A stretch of DNA of 64,000 bases from Branchiostoma floridae. Lineage: Eukaryota > Chordata > Leptocardii > Amphioxiformes > Branchiostomatidae. Numbering within the stretch: the stretch's first letter is position 1; each line of letters begins with the position of its first letter. Location of the stretch: assembly GCF_000003815.2 (NCBI RefSeq), contig NW_023365758.1, positions 300,657 through 364,656 of the forward strand. Reading direction: 5' to 3'. Positions 47,013 through 56,108 of the stretch are shown here, piece by piece. The notes under the pieces are model-generated. The model saw only the letters and a program-made list of their open reading frames with translations, did not search any database and was not told the DNA's origin. The position numbers and the translations under genes were made by a program.

Positions 47013-48554
47013 TCAAGGAACGTGCGTGACCACATGTTTCTTTAAACACCTTTTCTCTGTAGTAGAATAGTCGCACTGGTCACACTTGTAAGGTTTATCT
47101 CCTGTATGTTTCATCATATGTCGAGATAAGTCAGACTTGCGAGCAGTTCTGTATCCGCACTCTCCACATATGTAGGGTTTTTCTCCGCTGTGTGTAGTCA
47201 TGTGTTTGTCTAAATCGCCTTTCTGTGTAGCTGAATAGTCGCACAGGTCGCATTTATAGGGTTTCACACCTGTATGCTTTCTCATGTGTACGGTTAAGGC
47301 AGATCTATCAGCCGTCCTGTATCCGCACTCCCCGCACATGTAGGGTTTTTCTCCTGTATGTTTAGCCTTGTGTCGGTCTAAATTTTCTTTCCGTGCAGCA
47401 GAATAATCGCACTGGTCACAGTTGTAAGGTTTATCTCCTGTATGTTTCATCATATGTCGAGATAAGTCAGACTTGCGAGCAGTTCTGTATCCGCACTCTC
47501 CACACATGAAGGGTTTCTCTCCGGTGTGTATAGCCTTGTGTCGTTCTAGTTGGTTTTTCCTTGCAGCAGAATAGTCGCACTGGTCACACTTATAAGGTTT
47601 CACACCAGTATGTTTTCTCAAGTGTATATTTAAGTAAGATTTGTCAGCTGTCCTGAATCCGCACTCCCCACACATGTAGGGTTTGTAGTGTTTAACTATG
47701 TGTTGATCTAAACTGCCATTCATTGCAGCAGAATAGACGCATTTATAGTGTTCTTTACTGTGTTTTAACATGTGTCGGTCTAAATTGTCTTTCCGTGCAG
47801 CAGAATATTCGCAATGGTCACACTTATAGGGTTTCTCACCTGTATGTGTTCTCATATGTGCGGATAGGTGTGACCTGACAGCTGTCCTGTATCCGCACTC
47901 TCCACACATGAGGGGTTTTCCCCCGGTGTGTTTAGTCATGTGTTTGTCTAAATTTCCTTTCAGGGCAGCAGAATAGTCGCACTGGTCACACTTATAAGGC
48001 TTCACACCTGTATGTGTTCTCATATGTACGGTTAAGGAAGACCTGGTAACAGTCCTGTATCCACACTCTCCACACATGTAGGGTTTTTCTCCGGTGTGTG
48101 TAGCCTTGTGTTGTTCTAAAGATCCTTTCCGTGCAGCAGCATAGTCACACTCATCACATTTATTGTTTTTTACTCCGGTGTGTTTAGTCATGTGTTTGTC
48201 TAGATTTCCTTTCTGTGTAGCAGAATAGTCACACTGGTCACATTTATATGGTTTTTCACCTGTATGTTTTCTTTTGTGTATCAATAGGTGAGACTTAAAT
48301 GCTGCCCTATATTCACATTCCGTACACGCAAAACGTTTATCAACAGTATGTTTCAACGCAATAACGTCCGCTTGTGCTGTATGGCCCTGTGTGGGGTGGT
48401 GGTCAGATTCTACTCCGCACACTCCCTCGTATGGAATGCCACCTTCCTTGTTCTGCTGCCTTACCGTTTCTAATGTCTCGCTGCTGTTTGTTTCGTCTCT
48501 AGATTGCACAGCTTGGTGATCGTCCACAGCAACATCGCTGCTTCTTTCGTCCAT
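47013..48554 (-). CDS. C2H2 zinc-finger protein, gene A (513 aa)
   Basis: Intact single coding exon, probably a nuclear sequence-specific DNA-binding protein. Residues 1-74 form a polar leader (MDERSSDVAVDDHQ...HTVDKR) shared with B, C and D but unlike KRAB, BTB or SCAN. Then come 16 finger units. Most alternate between a YKCDQCDYSA type followed by TGEKP and a YMCGECGYRTA type followed by TGVKP or TGDKP. Finger 8 (YKCVYSAAMNGSLDQH) has lost three residues including a Cys and is unlikely to bind zinc. It is bounded by shortened linkers. The start is taken at the ATG three bases inside the acceptor GTTTAG|A (48556/48555); the open frame reaches 23 codons further up, but that lies in the intron. 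The first exon donor is CAG|GTAGGTAAG at 49180/49179. Target DNA and role are unknown. Confidence 0.9.
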   Translation of the reverse strand: MDERSSDVAVDDHQAVQSRDETNSSETLETVRQQNKEGGIPYEGVCGVESDHHPTQGHTAQADVIALKHTVDKRFACTECEYRAAFKSHLLIHKRKHTGEKPYKCDQCDYSATQKGNLDKHMTKHTGVKNNKCDECDYAAARKGSLEQHKATHTGEKPYMCGECGYRTVTRSSLTVHMRTHTGVKPYKCDQCDYSAALKGNLDKHMTKHTGGKPLMCGECGYRTAVRSHLSAHMRTHTGEKPYKCDHCEYSAARKDNLDRHMLKHSKEHYKCVYSAAMNGSLDQHIVKHYKPYMCGECGFRTADKSYLNIHLRKHTGVKPYKCDQCDYSAARKNQLERHKAIHTGEKPFMCGECGYRTARKSDLSRHMMKHTGDKPYNCDQCDYSAARKENLDRHKAKHTGEKPYMCGECGYRTADRSALTVHMRKHTGVKPYKCDLCDYSATQKGDLDKHMTTHSGEKPYICGECGYRTARKSDLSRHMMKHTGDKPYKCDQCDYSTTEKRCLKKHVVTHVP

Positions 48555-49180
48555 TCTAAACAAAACAATGATGAACGGTGAAAAAAAAATCCCCTTACTA
48601 CTATACAGTATATTTCTTATCACAGATCACACACGCCTTCCCCACCCACACTTCAAGACAAACAAAAACGTGCACACACACGAGCTTATACACGCACCAA
48701 CAAAACACAGGCATGTACAAACACACGCACACACACACACACACACACGCATACACAAACACACATATATACATCCGCACAGCGGTGGCCGGCTTGCTAG
48801 CGGGATTCTTTGGCAGAAATATCATTTTCAAGCCCATAAGCTACAGAATTTTGGTTTATATAACTACTAGTAGGGAACTCATGTTCCCACATAATATTTC
48901 ACTTCCGAGATGTTTAACCTGGTAATACGTGTTTGAGTACCCATTCATTTATACACGTGTGATTAACAAATTAGCAACCCCCTAACATTTGATTCAAAGA
49001 ATTATCAAACCGTACCATCACTGTCCATTCTTCCCAATGTCAACAACTAGTAATTACTGCCCCCTCCCCTTTCTACAAATCGATCACTGATTTCCTGAAA
49101 GAAACCTGTGTTCAATCTAAAGTACGAAGGAAAAAGCAGGCCAGAAGTGAACAAGGCAGCAGACAAATGCCTTACCTACC
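48555..49180 (-). other. 5' intron of gene A with splice sites
   Basis: The donor CAG|GTAGGTAAG (first intron base 49179) and the acceptor GTTTAG (last intron base 48556) bound a 624-bp intron. The homologous donor and acceptor occur in B (55747, 55398) and C (60997, 60491), which supports real splicing. The intron holds an (AC)n tract at 48715-48760. Confidence 0.7.
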
Positions 49181-49277
49181 TGTTTATGGTCCTGATTAAC
49201 TGCTAATGTGTAGAAATGTCTAAAGAAAACGGCAAAATTGGAAACAAAGGGGTCTTGTACGTGCTCAACCGATGAAT

Positions 49278-49395
49278 CAAGATGGCGGCCTGGTAAACTG
49301 ACCTAGAGGTCGAAGGTTAAAGTTGATCTACCTGATTACCCTTACAGTTTTACCTATTATTTATTTAACCTATAACTGTGCTATTAATTTGTTTC
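49278..49395 (-). promoter_or_regulatory. promoter block of gene A
   Basis: CAAGATGGCGGCC (49278-49290, plus strand) is a perfect YY1-type site about 98 bp upstream of the first-exon donor. It is followed by GAGGTCGAAGGTTAAAGTTG and TTTAACCTATAACTGTG. The block and its spacing are kept in B and C, so it is the likely core promoter. TSS is not determined. Confidence 0.6.
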
Positions 49396-50187
49396 ACACA
49401 CTTTCTAAACTATGCTTTGCATTGGGTATAGAGATGATATAAACTAACAGCACAAGGCAGGTGGACCAAACAGTTGATTTTACTTTTTCATATGTTGTAA
49501 CTGCAAATCGTGTAAATTAATATAATGTATTACATCTTAGTATACTACATGTACCACTAGTACTAGTCATGCTACCACTACTTATAATACTCGGAATGAA
49601 GATAATCTAAGAACGTTTGATATGATGTGTGAAACATCAGCACCAAATAAATGACTACAGTGTTATATTGACATTCACCTAGTTGAGGTAGCAATATGAC
49701 CTAGAATATCAGTATCTCCTACAGCAGTATTATGCGGTTTACTGTTGAATATGTGTTTCCGTAACATTGGGGCATGCAAAAACACAACAACTTGGAGCTG
49801 CCCAAGTCCTACTTGCCCTTACTCCGCAAGGAGGCGGGGTGAGGGGCAGAAGATCCACGCAAGTCTCGACCCAGTTCTCGCAACTCTCGCGAGCACTAGG
49901 TCACTCTGTGATCAAGATGGACTGATAGCCATCGAAAATTTGGAGGTACGTGAGTTTACATTTCTAAAAGTAGTATTTGATGAAAATTCTATTAACTGTG
50001 TACATACGTGACTGATGAATCTCTTCAACGAGCAACTATATGTATCTATGACTATATCAATACTTATGTCTACGTAGGATCTGAACGGAAAAGAAACTTG
50101 CAAAACTGACATTTCAACGCATAACCACTACCATTGAAAACACACGATAGCCTTAGTCTGTAGCTGCCGTTAATTGTAAGGTCTATT
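49396..50187. other. 3' flank of unit B, part of the segmental duplication
   Basis: 49400-50110 is near-identical to 58120-58800 (unit C) and collinear with 45970-46820 (unit A). The block from about 49850 to 50077 is present in B and C and absent in A. The 88-codon plus-strand frame at 49745-50011 and its twin at 58421 differ by amino-acid-changing substitutions, so they look like passengers of the duplication. Confidence 0.7.
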
Positions 50188-50275
50188 CCTGTGAACCCGC
50201 ACTCCCCTCATATGTAGGGTTTCTCAGCGGTTTGTTTGACCATGTGCAGGCCCGACTTTACTTGTTCATGGAGCC
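50188..50275 (-). pseudogene. fossil zinc finger beyond the stop of gene B
   Basis: Minus strand GLHMVKQTAEKPYI, then TGA, then GECGF. This copy best preserves the finger after the stop, showing that the TGA replaced a Cys codon. Confidence 0.7.
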
Positions 50276-50599
50276 GACAAACTGTTGTTGTTCAACCGTC
50301 CAGTATTTGCAACTGTGAACTGTTCAAGGGGCGTGCGTGACCGTGTGATTCTTTAAACACCCTTTATCTGTAGAAGAATAGTCGCACTGGTCACACTTGT
50401 AAGGTTTATCTCCTGTATGTTTCATCATATGTCGAGATAAGTCAGACTTGCGAGCAGTTCTGTATCCGCACTCTCCACACATGTAGGGTTTTTCTCCGCT
50501 GTGTGTAGTCATGTGTTTGTTTAAATCGCCTTTCTGTGTAGCTTAATAGTCGCACAGGTCGCATTTATAGGGTTTCACACCTGTATGCTTTCTCATGTG

Positions 50600-50699
50600 N
50601 NNNNNNNNNNNNNNNNNNNNNNNNNNNNNNNNNNNNNNNNNNNNNNNNNNNNNNNNNNNNNNNNNNNNNNNNNNNNNNNNNNNNNNNNNNNNNNNNNNN
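50600..50699. other. assembly gap (100 N) inside pseudogene B
   Basis: Exactly 100 N within the finger array, between CDYSAKTK and HMRKHTG. Highly similar finger repeats probably collapsed in assembly. An unknown number of fingers is missing. Confidence 0.98.
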
Positions 50700-51166
50700 C
50701 TTTCGTTTTAGCCGAATAGTCGCACAGGTCGCATTTATAGGGTTTCACACCTGTGTGTGATCTCATATGTACGGATAGGTAAGTCCTGTTAGCCGTCCTG
50801 TACCCGCACTCTTTACACATAAATGGCTTTTCTCCGGTGTGCGTAGTTAGGTGAAGGTCTAAAGTACTTTTCTGCGCGGCAGCATAGTCACACTGGTCAC
50901 ATTTATAGGGTTTCTCGCCAGTATGTTTTCTTGTGTGTCTTAATAGGTTAGACTTTGAGGCTGTCATATAGTCACAGTCTGTACACGCAAAGCGTTTATC
51001 CACAGTACGTTTCACCGCAATCCTGTCCGTCTGCTCTGTCAGACCCTGAGCTGGAGGACGGTCGACAGATTCTACTCCACCGCTTGTTTCCTTGTATGGA
51101 ATGTCCCCTTCCTTGTTCTGCTCCCTTCCCGTGTCTAGTTTTTTGCTGCTGCTTGTTTCGTCACTA

Positions 51167-51179
51167 GTGTGATAAGCTT
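51167..51179. repeat. target-site duplication, left copy
   Basis: GTGTGATAAGCTT, 13 bp, identical to 55343-55355 and to the uninterrupted site in gene C at 60436-60448. Confidence 0.95.
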
Positions 51180-54100
51180 TTTTTTTTTTTTTTATTTTTT
51201 TTTTATTTTTTTTTTCCAAGGCTTTATTAGTAAAACAAATAATACATTTGTCAGCAACAGAGTATCTAAGCTACTATTGTACATGGAGTAATTTGAAGTA
51301 CTAGTGAAATACACAATAGGTAATGCGCATGGAAGAAGTATCATTGTCTATATAAGAATTTCTCTCATGTACTTATACAGGCTATTATGTATAACCAATA
51401 TACACCACATGGTTGCCACAATTGTCATGGAATAATTATGATACATGTAGATGGTTATCAAAAACAACAAGTAACTTTTAACATTCGGGACTTTTTCTTT
51501 CATAACAATGTATAGTTTACAGTATGTTATAACACAGTAGATCTAGACTGGACTAGAACTATAGTTTACATACTATGGGTTTAACAGTTGTTGTTGCTTT
51601 TTATGAGCTTAAAAATTATTATTTAAGTACATAGAAGTAAACATTACAGAACATGAAGTCTGTTTTTGAGTTCACAATTGAAGATGTTAGATAAGTTATG
51701 GCCTGAAATTGGCCGTGGGCACTTTCTAGAAAAAAATCCATGTTTTAAAGATAACCCACTTTGCTATAGATATTATTCGTATTCTTTTCTTCAGGATATT
51801 TTCGTTTATTGGCTGGTTTACCTTTCCCAGTATCATCTCTTCAAAATCAATATAAGGGTTACTGGGGCTAAATGGTACAGAAGTATGTACTAAATTCCAC
51901 AGGTTAGTTAGCCTTTTACATTCCAGGAACATATGTTTATAGTTGTCAACATGACCACTGTCACATACTTTACATACAGGATCAATTACTTGACCATCTT
52001 CATCTTGTATTCTCCATTTGCTTAATTTCTCACCACATGGTAAAATTTGATGAAGTAGTTTGTAATTAAGCTCTGCTATTTGTGTTTCTTTACATGAAGT
52101 TGTGCCTAGCATTTTCCAAATCTTCTTCCAATTAAGTGAGTATATATCAAAATGTGTCTGCCATTTCTGTTGGCAGTTTGGAACTATAAATATTTGTAAC
52201 ATAAGGTTTTGGTATATCACAGAAGTTTTTGGAAAATCTAAGGCTGGTGTTTCTAACGTTTCTCTTTCGATACAACAATTTTTACGTATGGCTCTTTTTA
52301 CAATGAGCAATTCACACATCCAGTTATGTTTCTTGGTAAGTTTTCGGAACACCTCTCTGTCACTTATAAAAGTACCATTTTGTAAAATATCCTGTATATA
52401 AACAAAACCAGAGTTAATCCAATGTGGGTACAAGAGTGTTTTCCCCCCTGATACAATATGCTTGTTTCCCCAGATAATCTGGTTTGTGTCACAATTGCTT
52501 TTAGCTTTGTACCATGCATAGATAACTTGCTTATAAAAGAGGGGTACATTACACAGGTATTTGTCTTCAATGCAACTCATTTGAAACACAAAATTCAAGT
52601 CTATATCTAAGGAAGATAAGTAGTGTAAAGGGATATATCTCCAAGAACCCTTACCATTAAGTAAACGTTTAACCCAAGACGCCAAGAGAGCATCTTTCAC
52701 ACTATGTATGTCTAGCATTTTTAAACCTCCCTGTTCATAGTTGCCAATGAGAGTTTTCCGTTTAATTTTGTCCTTTTTTCCACTCCACACAAAGTTAAAA
52801 AAGGCAGCATTTAGCTCCTTTAACACTATTGTTGGTGTTGGAAGAATGTTCATTACATATGTTACCTTTGCAGCTGCCAATGCCTTTACAATGGTTATTT
52901 TCCCAAATAAAGTAAGATTCCTTTGGCACCATGTATTGAGAACTGTTTTAACTTGTTTTACCTTGTCATCCCAGTTTAATTTCATTAGTTGTTCCTTGCT
53001 ATGACCAAAATTTACACCAAGTGACTTAATTACAGAAGGCCATTGGATGCCTGCTATTTCATCTTTTCTGTGTTTCCATATACCTAGCCACAGTCCTTTT
53101 GTTTTAGCTTTGTTTAAGTTGGGTCCAGCCACATTAGAGAATGAGCTAAGGCACTCAAGTGTTTCATACAGTGAGTCTTCAGTGGACAAGAAAACAGTGG
53201 TATCATCTGCCACCTGGCACATCTTAACTTCTGCTTCGTCTACTGTGACACCTTTGATATTTTGGTTATTTTGTATGCTATAAAATAGGATCTCTGCTAC
53301 AAGAAGAAACAGTAACGCACTTAATGGGCATCCTTGTCTTATACCCCGCTGCAGTTGTATACTAGCGGCTTTCCAGCCATTGTTGATGACTGAGGCCAGA
53401 CAGTCAGAATACATGATCTTTACCCAGTTTACAAAATTTGGGCCAAAGTTAAATTTCTCTAATACCTTAAACATAAAATTGTGCTCCACACAATCAAATG
53501 CTTTCTCAAAATCTATGAATAGTACAATACCTGTCTTATTTTTGGAGTCACAGAAGTCAATTATATCTTGAATTAATCTAACATTTTGTCCTATGAAACG
53601 TCCTTTTATGTAAGCACACTGGTCCTTATTTATTAGATCTTTCAGGAGAGGTTTAATTCTATTTGCCATGACAAAAGCAAGTATCTTATAATCGGTATTT
53701 AAGAGGCTTATAGGTCTCCAATTGCTAAGTGATTCCATGTCTCCATTTTTGTGTATCAATCTTAGTAGGGCCTTTCTGAAGGAGGGTGGTAGTTTTCCTT
53801 CACTGAGTGCATTGCAAATAACAGAGTGCACTAAAACTCCAATTGAAGGCCAGAACAGTTTGTAAAATTCAGGTGGAAGCCCATCAGGGCCAGGTGTTTT
53901 ACCTTGTTTCATGCTTGTTACAGCTTCTTCACACTCATGTAATGTGATTGGTTTGTCACACTCCTGCTTTTCTTGTTCAGATAGTATGTTTGGAATATTC
54001 ATAGATCCCAGGAAGTCTTCAATTTTGTCTTCGGGTACCTTTTTAGAGGAGTATAGAGTTTGATAAAAGCTTCTACACTCTTTTAATATCTCTGCTTGGT

Positions 54101-55342
54101 CATGTATTTTTTCATTGTCTCTCACTAGCGAGGTTATACAATTTTGACTTTGCTTCTTGTTTTCTAAGCTCAAAAAGTACTTGGATGGTCTTTCACCTTC
54201 TGCAATATATCTTGCTTTTGCTCTGATTTGTTGACCTTTGGCCTTTTCTAGGAGAATACTCTCCAGCTGCGTCTTAACACATTCATATTCAGCAAGAGTT
54301 TGAGGATTTAAATCCTTATCTATTTTCTCTTGTAGAGTTTCCAATTTATTTGTTGTTTCTTTTTCTAAGGTGTTTCTCTCTTTAGTTTTAAACTTTGACC
54401 ATGCTATAGACAGCTCTTTGATCTTCATTTTGCATATTTCCCATATAAGTTCTGGTTTACACTGTTTGAATTCTATTTTGGTATCTTCTATAAGCCTTTC
54501 TATTTCGTGTTTATAGTTTGGATCGTTTAAAAGATTAACATTTAGTTTCCAGAATCCATTTCCTCTTGGTGTTTCCTTAACATGCATATCTATAAACACA
54601 GCATTGTGATCACTGCAAATACTGGCATAATGGCCAGCTTCCATAACATCAGTCAAGGTGTTTTCAACCAACCAGTAATCTAGCCTTCGTGCAGTTGTTT
54701 TTCTTCTCCAAGTGAAACTTTTCAGTGTGGGATGCATGTGCCGAAATATATCTTGTAGGTTGAAATGGGCACAAAGGTCCCTTACGGCCTGATTTTTGTC
54801 AATTGTCGCCAGGGACCCACCAAGAAGGTCCATATTTTGGTCAAGTATGGAGTTGAAATCACCTCCAACCAACATTGTGTATAAATTCCAGTCATGTAAC
54901 CATTCTTGAATGTCATAGAAGAAAGTTCTTCTCTGTCTTTGATCGTTTGGTGCATATAAACATAGTAGGGTATATTTTTCCTGGTACAATTTGAAATTCA
55001 CAACAATTTTCCTTCCTTCAGTGTCAATTTTTTGTTCTAGAATTTCTACAGGCAGTTTACTGTCAAATAGAATGCTTACACCCCTACTATGGTTTGTACC
55101 AAAAGAGTGGATGGTTTTACCACCCCATTGTTTATCTATAGTATGTATTATATCCTTTGTCAGATAAGTTTCCTGTAAAAGGCATATGTCAGTCTTCTTC
55201 TTTTTTAACCAAGTTAAAATTTTTAGTCTTTTATTGTATGATCTGATTCCTCTACAATTGAAGGAGATCAGCTTCATGTTTCTGTGTGTCATCATCTAAG
55301 CGAGGGATTGTGTGGATTTGAGAGGGAAGTATCTGACAAGAT
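51180..55342 (-). mobile_element. L1/Tx1-type LINE inserted in zinc-finger gene B
   Basis: A 4163-bp element in the same orientation as the gene. The 3' end has an A-tract of about 36 nt broken by two T (plus strand 51180-51215) and AATAAA (TTTATT at 51223-51228) just before it. The 3'UTR is about 510 bp. ORF2 starts only 47 bp from the 5' border, so an upstream ORF1, expected in this clade, is missing and the insertion is 5'-truncated. It is flanked by the 13-bp duplication GTGTGATAAGCTT. An intact ORF2 and a clean TSD suggest a recent insertion. Without ORF1 this copy is probably not self-sufficient. Confidence 0.95.
51726..55295 (-). CDS. LINE ORF2: endonuclease and reverse transcriptase (1189 aa)
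   Basis: An uninterrupted ORF2. Residues 7-235 form an APE-type endonuclease with FNCRGI, the QET motif (E42), GGDFN (D146) and SDH (H230). The reverse transcriptase spans about 460-760: KTPGPDGLPPEFYKLFW, NWRPISLLNTDYK, FIDFEKAFD (catalytic D595), RGIRQGCPLSALLF and VADDTTVFL (D697, D698). The usual aromatic residue before ADD is Val here (GTG codon). A Cys/His motif, CKVC...H....C, follows near residue 1115. These nick the target and copy the LINE RNA in place (target-primed reverse transcription). Length suits an L1/Tx1 ORF2. The start could be Met1, Met2 or Met7. Confidence 0.93.
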   Translation of the reverse strand: MMTHRNMKLISFNCRGIRSYNKRLKILTWLKKKKTDICLLQETYLTKDIIHTIDKQWGGKTIHSFGTNHSRGVSILFDSKLPVEILEQKIDTEGRKIVVNFKLYQEKYTLLCLYAPNDQRQRRTFFYDIQEWLHDWNLYTMLVGGDFNSILDQNMDLLGGSLATIDKNQAVRDLCAHFNLQDIFRHMHPTLKSFTWRRKTTARRLDYWLVENTLTDVMEAGHYASICSDHNAVFIDMHVKETPRGNGFWKLNVNLLNDPNYKHEIERLIEDTKIEFKQCKPELIWEICKMKIKELSIAWSKFKTKERNTLEKETTNKLETLQEKIDKDLNPQTLAEYECVKTQLESILLEKAKGQQIRAKARYIAEGERPSKYFLSLENKKQSQNCITSLVRDNEKIHDQAEILKECRSFYQTLYSSKKVPEDKIEDFLGSMNIPNILSEQEKQECDKPITLHECEEAVTSMKQGKTPGPDGLPPEFYKLFWPSIGVLVHSVICNALSEGKLPPSFRKALLRLIHKNGDMESLSNWRPISLLNTDYKILAFVMANRIKPLLKDLINKDQCAYIKGRFIGQNVRLIQDIIDFCDSKNKTGIVLFIDFEKAFDCVEHNFMFKVLEKFNFGPNFVNWVKIMYSDCLASVINNGWKAASIQLQRGIRQGCPLSALLFLLVAEILFYSIQNNQNIKGVTVDEAEVKMCQVADDTTVFLSTEDSLYETLECLSSFSNVAGPNLNKAKTKGLWLGIWKHRKDEIAGIQWPSVIKSLGVNFGHSKEQLMKLNWDDKVKQVKTVLNTWCQRNLTLFGKITIVKALAAAKVTYVMNILPTPTIVLKELNAAFFNFVWSGKKDKIKRKTLIGNYEQGGLKMLDIHSVKDALLASWVKRLLNGKGSWRYIPLHYLSSLDIDLNFVFQMSCIEDKYLCNVPLFYKQVIYAWYKAKSNCDTNQIIWGNKHIVSGGKTLLYPHWINSGFVYIQDILQNGTFISDREVFRKLTKKHNWMCELLIVKRAIRKNCCIERETLETPALDFPKTSVIYQNLMLQIFIVPNCQQKWQTHFDIYSLNWKKIWKMLGTTSCKETQIAELNYKLLHQILPCGEKLSKWRIQDEDGQVIDPVCKVCDSGHVDNYKHMFLECKRLTNLWNLVHTSVPFSPSNPYIDFEEMILGKVNQPINENILKKRIRIISIAKWVIFKTWIFF

Positions 55343-55355
55343 GTGTGATAAGCTT
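55343..55355. repeat. target-site duplication, right copy
   Basis: GTGTGATAAGCTT, identical to 51167-51179. Confidence 0.95.
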
Positions 55356-55397
55356 GGTGATAGTCCATAGCAACCCCGCTGTTTGTTTTGTCCATTT

Positions 55398-55747
55398 CTA
55401 AAAACAACAATGATGGAAAAGTCAATGGGCACAATCAATTGTGAAACAACCGTAACAATTTCCCTCCTCAAAGACAAATCTCTCAAAAGACTTATCAAAC
55501 CGTGGCATTGTCAATCCTTGTCGATGTCAAGCACATGCATCGATACACGAATATACTCGCACTCAAGTCAGAGCTTTAAAACTGTATCATTGTCCATGCA
55601 TGCCTATGTCAACAACTAGTAATTACTGCCCCACTCCCCTACTACAAATCGATCACTGATTTCCCGAAACCTTTGTTTAATCTCATTAAAGTACAAAGGA
55701 AAAAGCAGGCAAGAAGTGGACAGGCAGTAAAGAAATGCCTTACCTAC
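55398..55747 (-). other. 5' intron of pseudogene B
   Basis: Donor CCG|GTAGGTAAG at 55748/55747 and acceptor TTTTTAG ending at 55398 match genes A and C. The intron is 350 bp, shorter than A (624) and C (507). Confidence 0.65.
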
Positions 55748-55842
55748 CGGTTTATGTGCTAATTAACTGCTAACGAGCAGAATTGTCTTAAAAACGGCCA
55801 AACTGGACACGCAGGTATCTTGCCCGTGATCATCCGGTAAAT

Positions 55843-55920
55843 CAAAATGGCGGTCTGGGAAACTGACCTTTTAGCGCCTTGGAGGTGGAAGGTCAAAGTT
55901 GACTCACTACGGAGTGTACA
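55843..55920 (-). promoter_or_regulatory. promoter block of pseudogene B
   Basis: CAAAATGGCGGTC (55843-55855) lies 95 bp from the first-exon donor, followed by CTTGGAGGTGGAAGGTCAAAG and CGGAGTGTACAGTTTACC. It is collinear with A and C, so B may still be transcribed even though its frame is broken. Confidence 0.55.
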
Positions 55921-56108
55921 GTTTACCTTAACAAAATAACTGTATTACTTTACTCTGTTAAAATAACACTGTTCTTTGGTTGTATTATTTGTTTACCACA
56001 GAAGGTGACGTTAACTTGAACTTAGTCTCCCTGAACTTAGTTTTGTAACTGATACTCGGCTATTTGAGTGTATTACTTCTGCTCAGAATTGTATATATCC
56101 GATATTGA

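Larger units (their letters stand above)
50324..55395 (-). pseudogene. C2H2 zinc-finger pseudogene B, split by a LINE
   Basis: The leader starts at the ATG 55395-55393 (MDKTNSGVAMDYHQAYHTS), two bases inside an acceptor, TTTTTAG|AA, like genes C and D. The reading stops at the LINE (51180-55342). The frame resumes at 51179 with AYHTSDETSSSKKLD, so AYHT is encoded twice because of the 13-bp target-site duplication. Three good fingers follow, then the 100-N gap (50600-50699), then the last fingers. One of these has TAA at 50545-50543 where gene A has TCA (CDYS to CDY-stop). The C-terminal 90 codons are almost identical to gene A. Two independent lesions make a functional full-length product very unlikely. 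The number of fingers lost in the gap is unknown. Confidence 0.9.

Noticed and set aside
48555-48623. Upstream in-frame Met for gene A (and likewise 60489-60584 for gene C)
   Set aside because: These codons lie upstream of the acceptor shared by A, B, C and D and are not conserved between them; the MDER/MGER start is.
49745-50011. 88-codon plus-strand frame, duplicated at 58421-58687
   Set aside because: The two copies differ by substitutions that change amino acids (Asn/Lys, Lys/Glu, His/Gln), and unit A lacks the middle. It looks like a passenger of the segmental duplication.
51726-55295. Viral polymerase interpretation of the 1189-codon frame
   Set aside because: APE-type endonuclease, L1/Tx1 RT blocks, poly-A tail and TSD identify a non-LTR retrotransposon; there are no LTRs or gag/env.
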